64,000 bases of DNA from Allobosea lupini (GTDB taxonomy: Bacteria; Pseudomonadota; Alphaproteobacteria; Rhizobiales; Beijerinckiaceae): positions 155,039 to 219,038 of the forward strand of contig NZ_FOAN01000010.1 in NCBI RefSeq assembly GCF_900109525.1. The letters are read 5' to 3'. How positions within the stretch are numbered: the first letter of the stretch is position 1; the number at the start of each line of letters is the position of its first letter. This document shows positions 54,567-64,000 of the stretch, piece by piece. The position numbers were made by a program, and so were the translations under genes. The notes beneath the pieces were generated by a model. The model did not search any database. It was given only the letters and a program-made list of their open reading frames with translations, and was not told the origin of the DNA.

Positions 54567-54894
54567 GAAGCTCTCGTAATCCTCATCCTGAGCGGCCAGC
54601 CGAAACGAGGTTGGGCTCCGACATTCATCACGGTGTCATCCCGGACAAGCCGCGGAGCGGCGCCGATCCGGGATCCGTTCCGGAGCCTATCCGATAAAGG
54701 TTCCGGAATGGGTCCCGGGTCTCCCTCCGGTCGCCCGGGACGACCCGCGTTTATTTTAGCAAGAGGGAAGCGAGCGATTGTTGACCCTATCTCAATGCAG
54801 TGATCTAAACTTCCCGCAGGGGCTTATCGCGACCGCCCCGTGAGGCGTCAGCCCAAGGATCGCGTCCACACTCCTTGCTCAAGGATGGACGCTC
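54567..54894. other. intergenic region holding a repeat
   Basis: 328 bp containing a family B repeat and, near 54578-54612, a fragment of family A (CCTCATCCTGAG). A promoter for the chromate pair is expected between 54745 and 54894 but cannot be fixed. Confidence 0.5.
54635..54744. repeat. dispersed palindromic repeat, family B, copy 2
   Basis: Starts GTCATCCCGGACAAGC and ends CGGGACGAC. The GGAATGGGTCCCGGGTCT block and the following CCCTCCGGTCGCC are shared with copy 3. Confidence 0.85.
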
Positions 54895-55713
54895 ATGTCT
54901 TCCAACATCCAGATCACGCCTGCGCAATTGTCCCGGCTCGTCGGCCTGCCCGATGTACCCGTGCTGGTCGATGTCCGCATCGACGAGGACGTCGCCGCCG
55001 ATCCGCGCCTGCTGCCGGCGAGCGAACGGCGCAGCCATCGCGACGTTGCCGCCTGGGCCTCGGCCTATGCCGGCCGCAAGGTCGTCGTCATCTGCCAGCG
55101 CGGGCAGAAGCTCAGCGAGGGCGTCGCCGCCTGGCTGAGGCATGAGGGCGTCGCGGCGGAGAATCTCGCGGGGGGCTTCGAGGCCTGGCGCGAGGCGGGC
55201 GGGCTGCTGGTCGAGACCGGCAAGCTGCCGCAGCGGGATGCAGCCGGGCGCACGCTCTGGGTGACGCGGGCACGGCCGAAGGTCGACCGCATCGCCTGTC
55301 CCTGGCTGATCCGCCGCTTCGTCGATCCTCACGCCGTCTTCCTGTTCGTCTCGGCCTCGGAAGTCGCGGATGTCGCCGACCGCTTCGGGGCGACGCCCTT
55401 CGATATCGACGGCGTGTTCTGGAGCCATCGCGGCGAGCGCTGCAGCTTCGACACGATGATCGAGCAGTTCGGGCTGTCGTCGCCGGCGCTCGACCAGCTC
55501 GCCATGATCGTGCGGGCGGCCGATACCGCGCGGCTCGATCTCGTGCCGCAAGCGGCCGGCTTCCTCGCGGCGTCGCTCGGCCTGTCACGGATGTATCGCG
55601 ACGATCTGGCACAGCTCGAGGCCGGCATGCTGCTCTACGACGCCTTCTATCGCTGGTGCCGCGACGCGGGCGACGAAACCCATAACTGGCCGTCCGCGCC
55701 GGCAAAGATCTGA
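54895..55713 (+). CDS. chromate resistance protein ChrB-like with rhodanese domain
   Basis: A 272-residue protein. Residues 1-110 form a rhodanese domain with cysteine 67 in VVICQRGQKLS. The C-terminal part has WVTRARPKVDRIACPWLIRRF and YDAFYRWCRD, typical of ChrB. It is paired with chrA at an 10-base gap, so it acts as a regulator or accessory for chromate efflux. The active-site cysteine is retained, so sulfurtransferase activity is possible. Confidence 0.85.
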   Translation: MSSNIQITPAQLSRLVGLPDVPVLVDVRIDEDVAADPRLLPASERRSHRDVAAWASAYAGRKVVVICQRGQKLSEGVAAWLRHEGVAAENLAGGFEAWREAGGLLVETGKLPQRDAAGRTLWVTRARPKVDRIACPWLIRRFVDPHAVFLFVSASEVADVADRFGATPFDIDGVFWSHRGERCSFDTMIEQFGLSSPALDQLAMIVRAADTARLDLVPQAAGFLAASLGLSRMYRDDLAQLEAGMLLYDAFYRWCRDAGDETHNWPSAPAKI

Positions 55714-55723
55714 GGACCGGGCG

Positions 55724-57121
55724 ATGACGACTGTGACGAATGAAGGGGCGGCGATGGCCGCCCCCGCCACTCCGACCCTCACCGAGGCGACGCGGGTCTG
55801 GCTCAAGATCGGCCTGCTCTCCTTCGGCGGGCCGGCCGGGCAAATCGCGCTGATGCACAAGGAACTGGTCGACGAGCGCCGCTGGATCGGCGAGCGCCGT
55901 TTCCTGCATGCGCTCAACTACTGCATGCTGCTGCCGGGCCCCGAGGCGCAGCAGCTCGCCACCTATATCGGCTGGCTGATGCACCGCACGGTCGGCGGGC
56001 TGATCGCCGGCCTGCTCTTCATCCTGCCGGGCGCGCTGGTGATGTGGGGCCTCTCGCTGCTCTATGTGCTCTATCGCCAGGTGCCGCTGGTCGATGCGCT
56101 CTTCTTCGGCGTCAAGGCGGCGGTGCTCGCCATCGTCATCGAGGCCGGCCTGAGGATCAGCAAGCGGGCGCTGAAAAACCGGGCGATGATCGTGATCGCG
56201 ATCGCCGCCTTCCTGGCGCTCTTCCTGCTCAAGGCGCCTTTCCCGCTGGTGATCTTCGGCGCCGGGCTCGTCGGCTGGCTGGGCAACCGCTGGGCGCCGG
56301 CCCTGTTCGGTGGCGGTGGCCATGCCGGCAAGGACGGCGCGCCGGAGTTCAAGGGCGTGGTCGACCTGATGTTCGAGCGCGGCGAGCTCACCCATACCGA
56401 GCCCTCGGCGGGGAGGGCGCTGCGGGTGCTGGCGCTCTGGTTGCCGCTCTGGCTCGGGCCGGTCGCGCTGCTCTGGGTGCTGCTCGGCGGCGGCAATGTC
56501 TTCACCCAGATCGGCGCCTTCTTCAGCGCCATGGCGGTCGTCACCTTCGGCGGCGCCTATGCCGTGCTCGCCTATGTCGCGCAGGCGGCGGTCGAGACCT
56601 ATGGCTGGCTCGTCGCCGGCGAGATGGTCGACGGGCTCGGTCTGGCCGAGACGACACCGGGGCCGCTGATCCTGGTGCTGCAGTTCACCGGCTTCCTCGC
56701 CGCCTGGCGCGGGCATGGCGGGCTCGACCCACTGGTCGCCGGCAGCCTGGGCGGCCTGCTGACGGTCTGGGTGACCTTCGCGCCCTGCTTCCTCTGGATT
56801 TTCCTCGGCGCGCCCTACATCGAGGCGCTGCGCGGTAACAAGGCACTCTCGGCGGCGCTGACGGCGATCACCGCCGCTGTCGTCGGCGTCATCGCCAATC
56901 TCGCGCTCTGGTTCGGCCTGCATGTGCTGTTCAAGGCCGTGCGGCCGGTCGTGATCGGCCCGCTCGCGCCGGATTTGCCGGTTTTGGCTTCGCTCGACTG
57001 GCGGGCGGCGCTGCTGGCGGCTTTCGCGATGATCGCGCTGCTTCGCTTCAAGCTCGGCATGGTGCCGGTGCTGGCGGCCAGTGCGGCAGCGGGCGCTGTG
57101 CTGGTGCGGCTGACGGCGTGA
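55724..57121 (+). CDS. chrA: chromate efflux transporter
   Basis: A 465-residue inner-membrane protein of the CHR superfamily, long-chain type with two homologous halves. The N-terminal half carries IGLLSFGGPAGQIALMHKEL and ALNYCMLLPGPEAQQLATYI; the C-terminal half has AVVTFGGAYAVLAYV and DGLGLAETTPGPLI. It exports chromate by proton motive force. It is downstream of the chrB-like gene in one transcript. Confidence 0.92.
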   Translation: MTTVTNEGAAMAAPATPTLTEATRVWLKIGLLSFGGPAGQIALMHKELVDERRWIGERRFLHALNYCMLLPGPEAQQLATYIGWLMHRTVGGLIAGLLFILPGALVMWGLSLLYVLYRQVPLVDALFFGVKAAVLAIVIEAGLRISKRALKNRAMIVIAIAAFLALFLLKAPFPLVIFGAGLVGWLGNRWAPALFGGGGHAGKDGAPEFKGVVDLMFERGELTHTEPSAGRALRVLALWLPLWLGPVALLWVLLGGGNVFTQIGAFFSAMAVVTFGGAYAVLAYVAQAAVETYGWLVAGEMVDGLGLAETTPGPLILVLQFTGFLAAWRGHGGLDPLVAGSLGGLLTVWVTFAPCFLWIFLGAPYIEALRGNKALSAALTAITAAVVGVIANLALWFGLHVLFKAVRPVVIGPLAPDLPVLASLDWRAALLAAFAMIALLRFKLGMVPVLAASAAAGAVLVRLTA

Positions 57122-57217
57122 TCGGGACTGTTGCGCAGGTTGGAATTCTGAACTGCCCGCAGCGGTGATTGCGATCCATCGCTGAAATGGTCATCTCGAC
57201 CGGCGGAGGCACCCGAG

Positions 57218-57846
<629 letters not shown>

Positions 57847-57850
<4 letters not shown>

Positions 57851-58158
57851 CGGCGTTCGCCCGGCTCGATCACCCGGTATTCGGCGTCGACGATCTCGCC
57901 ACGCGCCGTCTCGGGCCGCCTGCGCTCGAATGGGTTCTGCGGATCGATGCCGGCCGCGCGCATACGGCGGCGCATCTGCCAGGCGGCGAAGGCACCGCCG
58001 GCGATGACGAGCGGCACGAGGATCAGTGCCAGGCTGGCCGCGACCAGGAAAATCAGCACGCCGACGACAAAGGCACCGGCCATGACCAGCCAGCTCGCCC
58101 AGCGGGGCAAGCGGACCAGGCGGGCGCTGGCGGCGTTGTTGAGGTCGATACGGATCAT
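57847..58158 (-). CDS. small membrane protein
   Basis: A 103-residue protein. Two hydrophobic segments (ASWLVMAGAFVVGVLIFLVA and LALILVPLVIAGGAFAAW) near residues 21-40 and 43-60 precede a basic helix and an acidic tail. The gene converges on the FMN-binding gene, overlapping its 3' end by four bases. No family was recognised. Confidence 0.65.
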
Positions 58159-58249
58159 TGGCTCGTTTCGTTTCGTGTCACCCACCGGTAATCTAGGAAG
58201 CGAATGCGGCGTTGACGAGATCGGCCGTGCCCGGGCGATGACGATTTCG

Positions 58250-59446
58250 TCAGGACGGCGTGCGCCAGTCATAGATCCAGGCGTGGCGCTTGCGCATGCC
58301 GTCTGGACCCATGCGGCGCATGGCGAAGTCGCGGGCGAAGCTCCAGGGCCGGCCGAGATGATAGGCCTCGCCGTTCTTGCGGCTGGCCTGCTGGACCCGC
58401 GTGGCACGTTCGGTCCGCGCCTCGGCATAGGCTGCCAGCGCCGCCGGTACCGCGGCTGATCCTTCGCGCGCCAGCCGCATCGCAAGCTCATGCGCCAGCA
58501 CGGCAGCGTCCTCGATGGCGAGCGCCGCGCCCTGGGCCAGGAAGGGCAGGATCGGATGGGCGGCGTCGCCGAGCAAAGCGATGCGGCCCTTCGACATCCT
58601 TGCGGGCGCGCGGTCGTAGAGCGACCAGATCCGCCAGTTCGGCGCGCGCTCGATCAGGTCGCGCAGGCCAGGGCCGGCAGTGCGGGCGATCTCGGTCAAC
58701 TGCGAGGCGTCGCCCTCGCGCGACCAGCCGGGCCGTGCCTCGCGCGCCGCGCGAATCAGGACGAGGTTGATCTCCTTGCCGCCGGAGACAGGGTAGTGCA
58801 CCGCATGGCGGGCCGGGCCGAGATGCAGCGCCACCGCCGGGCGGCGCAGCGCGTCGGGCAAGCCTTCCGCCGGGATCAGCGAGCGCCAGGCCTCCCAGCC
58901 GGTGAAGCCGGGCTCGCCCGCATCGCCGACGAGGGCGCGGGCGCGCGACCAGAGCCCGTCGGCGCCGATCAGGGCCATGGCCTCGACCGTCTCGGTTCCA
59001 CCGCTTTCGCTGCCGAGCGTGACGGATACGCCTTCCTCGGTCTCATGCGCATCGACGAGGCCGCGGCCGATGATCCAGCGGATGTTCGGCAGGGTTCTGG
59101 CCGAATCGAGCAGGAGCTGATGCAGATCGGCCCGCTTCAGGGAGCGCGAGGGCGTCGCGCCTTCGACCGGCGGCGCGAAGGGCATGGCGAGCAGCGGCTT
59201 GCCGCCGCCCCAATGGCCGATCGCCAGCGCCTCGGGCCGAATCGCGGCGCGGCGCAGCGCCAGGCCGAGATCGAGCGATTCGAGCACGCGCCCGGCATTG
59301 GGCGAGACCTGGATGCCGGCGCCGGCCTCGTCGAAACGGGTGCGCTTTTCGGCGATCGCGACGGGAATGCCGCGGCGGGCAAGCGCGATCGCGGCGGTCA
59401 AGCCGCCGATGCCGGCGCCCGCGATGAGGATCGGGAGAGTGGCCAC
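58250..59446 (-). CDS. FAD-dependent monooxygenase
   Basis: A 398-residue flavoprotein hydroxylase. The N-terminal dinucleotide fold IAGAGIGGLTAAIAL, a DG motif ALIGADGLWSRAR near residue 165, and the GD motif RIALLGDAAHPILPF near residue 285 are all present. Family members include salicylate 1-monooxygenase and 6-hydroxynicotinate 3-monooxygenase. The substrate is not known. It starts with a GTG at 59446. Confidence 0.88.
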   Translation of the reverse strand: MATLPILIAGAGIGGLTAAIALARRGIPVAIAEKRTRFDEAGAGIQVSPNAGRVLESLDLGLALRRAAIRPEALAIGHWGGGKPLLAMPFAPPVEGATPSRSLKRADLHQLLLDSARTLPNIRWIIGRGLVDAHETEEGVSVTLGSESGGTETVEAMALIGADGLWSRARALVGDAGEPGFTGWEAWRSLIPAEGLPDALRRPAVALHLGPARHAVHYPVSGGKEINLVLIRAAREARPGWSREGDASQLTEIARTAGPGLRDLIERAPNWRIWSLYDRAPARMSKGRIALLGDAAHPILPFLAQGAALAIEDAAVLAHELAMRLAREGSAAVPAALAAYAEARTERATRVQQASRKNGEAYHLGRPWSFARDFAMRRMGPDGMRKRHAWIYDWRTPS

Positions 59447-59482
59447 GATGTCATGTCCTGCCGCGCCCCCGGCAGGATATCC

Positions 59483-59737
59483 TCACGCCGCCTTGGCGGG
59501 GGTGTCGTGGTATTCGCACTCGGCCGGCTTGCTGTGGCCATGGCCGACCGACGGCTCGTATTTGAACAGCGTCGAGCAATAGGGGCAGACGATCTCGTCG
59601 TCGGAACCCATGTCGAGGAAGACATGCGGGTGGTCGAAGGGCGGCTTGGCGCCGATGCACATGAACTCGCGCGCGCCGACATGGATCACGGCGACGCCGG
59701 GATCATTGTGGAAATGCGGGGTGCCGTGATCGGCCAT
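59483..59737 (-). CDS. zf-CHCC domain protein
   Basis: An 84-residue zinc-finger protein. Residues C27, a following histidine (PHVF), C51 and C54 form the CHCC site, as in the mitochondrial complex I subunit NDUFS6 and bacterial homologues. ATG 59737 has AAGGACG upstream. It may assist respiratory complex I assembly. Confidence 0.85.
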   Translation of the reverse strand: MADHGTPHFHNDPGVAVIHVGAREFMCIGAKPPFDHPHVFLDMGSDDEIVCPYCSTLFKYEPSVGHGHSKPAECEYHDTPAKAA

Positions 59738-59763
59738 GGTTCTCGTCCTTGCAAATTCGGCGG

Positions 59764-59841
59764 CACCATAATCGTTCGCCGCGGGCTGCGCCAGCGCGCG
59801 TGCACCATAATCGTTCGCCGCGGGCTGCGCCAGCGCGCGTG
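59764..59841. repeat. 39-bp perfect tandem duplication
   Basis: Two identical 39-base units at 59764-59802 and 59803-59841 lie about 30 bases upstream of the zf-CHCC start. On the minus strand each holds a GATTATGGTGC segment that could be a promoter element, which would thereby be present twice. Confidence 0.95.
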
Positions 59842-59897
59842 AAGCAGACCGACATCGCTGCTGCCGTGACCTGTCGCCGCTGCGCGCGGCGAGGCGA

Positions 59898-60872
59898 TCA
59901 GGGTTGGCGGGCGCAGCTTTGGCCGATCCCGCGCGCCTGCTCGGTTTCCGCCGGACTGAGCGCATCGGCGAGCGCCTTGACCCAGAGATTCGCCTGCTTG
60001 AGCCCGTCCATCGAGCAGCCGCAGACGCGCTCGCAGATCTCCTTCGGCGTGCCGGTACCGGTGCAGGAGCGCTGGCAGGCGGTCAGGAACGGCGCGGCCT
60101 CGGCATCCGGAAGCTTCTGCGTGGCCACTTGGCCGGTCGCCTGCATGAACAGGAACAGCGCGCCGATGAAGAGCGGCTGGTGGACGAGGTAGACGAAGAG
60201 GCTGTTGCGGCCGCCGAGGACGATGACCTTGGCGGGGGCGGACGTCGCCCGCCAGTTCGCCCAGAAGCTGCCCGGCGCTTTCGGCGGAGCTGTCCGCGCC
60301 AGCACCATGCCGGCGAGCACGCAGCCGAACCAGGGGAAGACCGGGACGAAATCGGCAGTGAGCGGCCAGGGGCCGAAGCCGAGGAAGGAGAGCCAGTCCT
60401 GGGTGAAGACGTTGTGACCCAGGATGAAGGGCAGGGCGAACACGATGACTGCCGTGATGGCGATGACCAGCGTCGGCAGGAACAGGAAGGGCAGGGCCAG
60501 CACGCTCGCCAGCGCGATGTGATGCAGGATGCCGAAGAAGATGAAGACATCCGGCAGCGCGAACCAGGTGGCGGAGGTGACGAGGATCGCGGCACAGGCG
60601 ATGAGTGCGACGCGGCGCAGATAATTGCCGCGGTCGAAGCCCTTTTGTGTCGCCAGGACCAGGCTGAAGCCGACGATCACTAGGAAGGAACCGGCGATCA
60701 ACCGGGCGAAGGCGCGCCAGGCCGGGTCGCTGACGACATCGACCCGGATCAGCCGGAAATAGGAGAGATCATAGGCGAAGTGGTAGACGAACATCGCGAG
60801 CAACGCGATGCCGCGGGCCAGATCGACCAGTTCGATACGGCCGCCGGCCGAGGATTGGGCTTGCTCGCTCAT
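59898..60872 (-). CDS. DUF1624 acyltransferase-like membrane protein
   Basis: A 324-residue inner-membrane protein with about eight helices. The start RIELVDLARGIALLAMFVYH is typical of DUF1624 (heparan-alpha-glucosaminide N-acetyltransferase-like). The last 80 residues form a soluble, cysteine-rich tail with CQRSC, ERVCGC and a final SCARQP, not usual for the family. ATG 60872. It may acylate an envelope sugar. Confidence 0.8.
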   Translation of the reverse strand: MSEQAQSSAGGRIELVDLARGIALLAMFVYHFAYDLSYFRLIRVDVVSDPAWRAFARLIAGSFLVIVGFSLVLATQKGFDRGNYLRRVALIACAAILVTSATWFALPDVFIFFGILHHIALASVLALPFLFLPTLVIAITAVIVFALPFILGHNVFTQDWLSFLGFGPWPLTADFVPVFPWFGCVLAGMVLARTAPPKAPGSFWANWRATSAPAKVIVLGGRNSLFVYLVHQPLFIGALFLFMQATGQVATQKLPDAEAAPFLTACQRSCTGTGTPKEICERVCGCSMDGLKQANLWVKALADALSPAETEQARGIGQSCARQP

Positions 60873-60937
60873 GGTCTCGTCATAAGCGGCGCGCGGCGTC
60901 GCGGGAAGGGGCGGCCCTTCCTCATCAACTTGCGCGA

Positions 60938-61043
60938 GTCATCCCGGACGTAGCGAAGCGGAGATTCGGGATCCATTCCGGAGCCTTTCCGATAGAGGGT
61001 CCGGAATGGGTCCCGGGTCTCCCTCCGGTCGCCCGGGACGACC
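60938..61043. repeat. dispersed palindromic repeat, family B, copy 3
   Basis: Starts GTCATCCCGGACG and ends CCCGGGACGAC. The central GATTCGGGATCCATTCCGGA replaces the left part of copies 1 and 2, while the right half is almost identical to copy 2. It lies upstream of the divergent DUF1624 and hydrolase genes. Confidence 0.85.
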
Positions 61044-61129
61044 AGCGCCCAGGTGAGAGGATGCTACCCAAAGCCGCGCCGCCATGGCAGACCAACCCGA
61101 CGATCAAAGCAAGCTTGGCGGCAGGGCCG

Positions 61130-61897
61130 ATGCAGACATTCGATTCCGACGGCGTGCAGATCGCCTATCTCGACCTCGCCCCGACCGGCGAAGGCACCGG
61201 CGATCCGATCGTGCTGATCCATGGCTTCGCTTCGAGCCATGCGGTGAACTGGGTCAACACGCAGTGGACGAAGACGCTGACCCATGCCGGCCGGCGCGTC
61301 GTGCTCTACGACAATCGTGGCCATGGCCGCAGCCAGAAGCTCTACGATCCCGAGGCCTACCATTCCAACATCATGGCCGAGGATGCGCGCCGGCTGATGG
61401 ACCATCTCTCGATCGAGCGCGCCGACATCATGGGCTATTCGATGGGGGCGCGGATCTCCTCGCACCTGACGCTCGCCCATCCCAAGCGCGTGCGCTCGCT
61501 GCTGCTGGGGGGGCTCGGCATCCATCTGGTCGAGGGTGTCGGGCTGCCGCTCGGCATCGCCGACGCGATGGAGGCGCCTTCGCTCGCCGACCTGACCGAT
61601 CCGATGCAGCGCATGTTCCGCGCCTTCGCCGAGAACACCGGCAGCGATCTGCGGGCCCTCGCGGCGTGCATACGCGGCACGCGCCAGACGCTGAGCAAGG
61701 AGGAGGTCGGCCATATCGCGGTGCCGACCCTGGTCAGCGTCGGCACGAAGGACGACGTCTCAGGCTCCGGCCCGGAGCTGGCGGCGCTGATCCCGGGCGC
61801 GCAAAGCTTCGCCATCGAGGGGCGTGATCATAATCTCGCGGTGGGCGATCGTACGCACAAGCAGGCAGTCGTCGAGTTCCTGGCTCGCCGACCGTAG
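61130..61897 (+). CDS. alpha/beta hydrolase
   Basis: A 255-residue hydrolase. The nucleophile elbow GYSMG carries serine 104. HGFASSHAVNW forms the oxyanion site, and the late histidine 234 in GRDHNLAVG completes the triad. There is no signal peptide. Esterase or haloperoxidase-like substrates are possible. The ATG at 61130 with AGGG upstream is chosen over one 23 codons earlier. Confidence 0.85.
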   Translation: MQTFDSDGVQIAYLDLAPTGEGTGDPIVLIHGFASSHAVNWVNTQWTKTLTHAGRRVVLYDNRGHGRSQKLYDPEAYHSNIMAEDARRLMDHLSIERADIMGYSMGARISSHLTLAHPKRVRSLLLGGLGIHLVEGVGLPLGIADAMEAPSLADLTDPMQRMFRAFAENTGSDLRALAACIRGTRQTLSKEEVGHIAVPTLVSVGTKDDVSGSGPELAALIPGAQSFAIEGRDHNLAVGDRTHKQAVVEFLARRP

Positions 61898-61931
61898 AAC
61901 AACGTTCTCCTCAGGTAGAATATTATTCTAC
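61896..61931. promoter_or_regulatory. two dyad elements upstream of cysE
   Basis: AGAAC-AAC-GTTCT (61896-61908) and GTAGAAT-ATT-ATTCTAC (61915-61931) are two perfect inverted repeats in an AT-rich gap of 173 bp. They may be operators for cysE, or hairpins that end the hydrolase transcript. The second has arms of seven bases. Confidence 0.45.
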
Positions 61932-62070
61932 GCCAATGGCTTGCGACACTTGCCTCGCAAATCGATTCTTGTTCTTTGCGGCTTGATTCAGCTAGAAGGC
62001 GGCACCACGTGCTCTGGCGCGAGCTGATCGCACCAGATTGATCTACGAGCGAACCGTAGCGGAGAACGCC

Positions 62071-62919
62071 ATGCCATCCGGGCGCCCGAATATCGAGATC
62101 CGCGATCCAGCCACCGGCCTCGACCGTGTCGATCCCGTCTGGTCCCGCCTGCGCAACGAAGCCGAGCTGGCGATCGCGAGCGAGCCGGCGATGGCGAGCT
62201 TCGTCCTGGCGACGATCTCGAACCAGCCGAGCTTCGAGGCCGCGGTCGCCCATCGCATCGCGGCGCGGCTCGGCCATGGCGCCGTGCCGGCAGAGCTGAT
62301 CGCGCAGGCCTTCGACGAGGCGATCGACGCCGATCCCGAGATCGGGCAGGGCATCCGCGCCGACGTGCTCGCCGTGCTCGACCGCGATCCCGCCTGCTAC
62401 CGGCTGATCGAGCCGGTGCTCTATTTCAAGGGTTTCCACGCGCTGCAGACGCACCGCCTGGCGCATTGGCTGTGGCGGCAGGACCGGCGCGACTTCGCGC
62501 TCTATCTGCAGAGCCGCTCGTCGGAAGTGTTCCAGACCGACATCAACCCGGCTGCCAAGATCGGCAAGGGCATCTTCCTCGACCACGCCACCGGCCTCGT
62601 TGTCGGCGAGACAACGGTGATCGAGGACAATGTCTCGATGCTGCAGGACGTGACGCTGGGCGGCACCGGCAAGCAGGGCGGCGACCGCCATCCCAAGATC
62701 CGCAAGGGCGTGCTGATCGGCGCCGGCGCCAAGATCCTCGGGAACATCGAGGTCGGGCAATGCGCCCGCGTCGCCGCCGGTTCGGTCGTGCTCGCGGCGG
62801 TGCCGCGCAACACCACGGTCGCCGGCGTGCCGGCCAAGGTGGTGGGCGAGGCCGGCTGCGCCGAGCCCTCGCGCTCGATGGACCAGATCCTGGCCGGCGA
62901 TTGCGGCGGCGGCATCTGA
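62071..62919 (+). CDS. cysE: serine O-acetyltransferase
   Basis: Makes O-acetylserine from serine and acetyl-CoA, the first step of cysteine synthesis. The 282-residue product has an N-terminal helical domain (VWSRLRNEAELAIASEPA) and a left-handed beta-helix with the catalytic histidine in FLDHATGLVVGE. The later TLGGTGKQGGDRHPKI is the family signature. ATG 62071 has GGAG six bases upstream. Confidence 0.95.
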   Translation: MPSGRPNIEIRDPATGLDRVDPVWSRLRNEAELAIASEPAMASFVLATISNQPSFEAAVAHRIAARLGHGAVPAELIAQAFDEAIDADPEIGQGIRADVLAVLDRDPACYRLIEPVLYFKGFHALQTHRLAHWLWRQDRRDFALYLQSRSSEVFQTDINPAAKIGKGIFLDHATGLVVGETTVIEDNVSMLQDVTLGGTGKQGGDRHPKIRKGVLIGAGAKILGNIEVGQCARVAAGSVVLAAVPRNTTVAGVPAKVVGEAGCAEPSRSMDQILAGDCGGGI

Positions 62920-62940
62920 GGCCGCGCCGAAACTCTATTC

Positions 62941-63059
62941 CAGCCCTCATCCTGAGGAGCGGACGTCAGTCCGCGTCTCGAAGGATGGTCCAGCTGTTTC
63001 CGGAGCTTCCTGAAGCATCCTTCGAGACTCCGCTGCGCGGCTCCTCAGGATGAGGGCTG
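62941..63059. repeat. dispersed palindromic repeat, family A, copy 2
   Basis: Ends CAGCCCTCATCCTGAGGAGC and its complement. The left inner arm CGCGTCTCGAAGGATG faces CATCCTTCGAGACTCC. As in copy 1, it lies between two convergent genes (cysE and the SelW-like gene). Confidence 0.85.
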
Positions 63060-63072
63060 CAGGCGGGGCCCC

Positions 63073-63384
63073 TCAGCCCTGCACGAGTTTCTTCTTGTGG
63101 TCGTCGAGATGGCCGAGATCGCGCTCGGGATCGAGCCGGTCGCGCACGCGCTGCTTGAGCTGCTTCACATCCGGGAAGCCGCCATCGACGGTGCGATCCC
63201 AGATCAGATCGCCATTGTAGTGGATCTGGAAGATGCCGCCGGTGCGCGGGATCAGCACGACCTCGCCGAGGTCCTGGCCGAAGGTCTGGAGCAGCTCCTG
63301 CGCCATCCAGGCTGAACGGAGCAGCCAGTTGCACATGCTGCAATAGGTGATGGCGATGCGTGGGCCGGGCTGGGGTTCGGTCAT
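63073..63384 (-). CDS. SelT/SelW/SelH family thioredoxin-like protein
   Basis: A 103-residue protein with a CxxC redox motif at residues 15-18 (YCSMCNW, a cysteine in place of selenocysteine). The LIPRTGGIFQIHYNG strand is typical of the Rdx family. A basic C-terminal helix (DDHKKKLV) follows. It is probably a thiol redox partner. ATG 63384 gives the usual short length. Confidence 0.9.
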   Translation of the reverse strand: MTEPQPGPRIAITYCSMCNWLLRSAWMAQELLQTFGQDLGEVVLIPRTGGIFQIHYNGDLIWDRTVDGGFPDVKQLKQRVRDRLDPERDLGHLDDHKKKLVQG

Positions 63385-63583
63385 AGTCCACTCCGAAGCG
63401 GTGCCGGGCGAGGGCCGGCGGGTTCGAAAACGCTTCTGCCGCCATGGCATCGCCAGGGCAAGCGGCCCGCGCGGGCGACGCTCTGGCGCGATACTTTGCC
63501 TTTGGCTTGCATCCTGCCCCAAAACCCCCTAATGCGACCGCGTTTTCCGGCCCTGCGCGGGCGTCGTCAGGAACTAAGGTGTC

Positions 63584-64000
<417 letters not shown>

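Noticed and set aside
55112..56923. Long open frame opposite chrA and the chrB-like gene
   Set aside because: Composition is typical of a frame opposite a membrane protein gene in high-GC DNA; no domain is visible.

Overview
The window is GC-rich chromosomal DNA from an alphaproteobacterium of the order Hyphomicrobiales (Rhizobiales). A Bosea-like genome fits best. This rests on gene content (popZ, FkbM and DUF4167/DUF3859/DUF2497 proteins, a map-radC junction, the order PIMT-tolC-popZ-valS) and on several families of dispersed palindromic repeats; no database search was possible.

Layout. 0-10 kb: radC (partial) and map, then an FkbM methyltransferase, a CinA-like protein, a soluble PAS-PAS chemoreceptor, gpt, an EamA exporter, a serine hydrolase, an AT-rich (foreign-looking) membrane protein and an AAA ATPase. 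10-20 kb: repeat-rich spacer DNA, small hypotheticals, a divergent PEP carboxylase, an acyl-CoA/ACP synthetase, tRNA-Leu(UAA), and a BPSL0067/STY0301 pair that looks like a peptidoglycan hydrolase with a periplasmic immunity protein. 20-26.5 kb: NIPSNAP, a fosmidomycin-type MFS exporter, a thiamine-precursor locus (tenA, a TPP riboswitch, thiX, thiY; no ATPase gene alongside), a secreted two-repeat protein and a VanZ-like protein.

26.5-37.1 kb is the most distinctive part. Next to tRNA-Cys(GCA) lies a remnant of a tyrosine recombinase, followed by ten co-directional genes of lower GC: a stand-alone amino-acid adenylation enzyme, two methyltransferases, a beta-propeller glycosidase-like protein, a NeuD-like acyltransferase, an acyl carrier protein, a short-chain dehydrogenase, a ZmaR-like GNAT, a glycosyltransferase-like protein and a third methyltransferase. 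This reads as an acquired island that loads an acid or amino acid on a carrier protein and uses it to decorate a sugar, or that makes a small secondary metabolite. Its product cannot be deduced.

37-64 kb returns to core genes: a PagL-like lipid A deacylase, a LuxR-type regulator, PIMT, tolC, popZ, general stress genes (FMN-binding protein, dps), valS, phoD, a YqaA-type membrane protein, an operon of a YkuD-motif/EF-hand protein with an SH3-domain protein, a CNNM/CorC-like CBS protein, a chromate resistance pair (chrB-like, chrA), two small membrane or zinc-finger proteins, an FAD monooxygenase, a DUF1624 membrane protein, an alpha/beta hydrolase, cysE, a SelW-like protein and the start of tuf. 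Four families of palindromic repeats are scattered through the gene borders, and several lie between convergent genes, where they may act as two-way terminators. No rRNA, CRISPR array, complete prophage or complete insertion sequence was seen.
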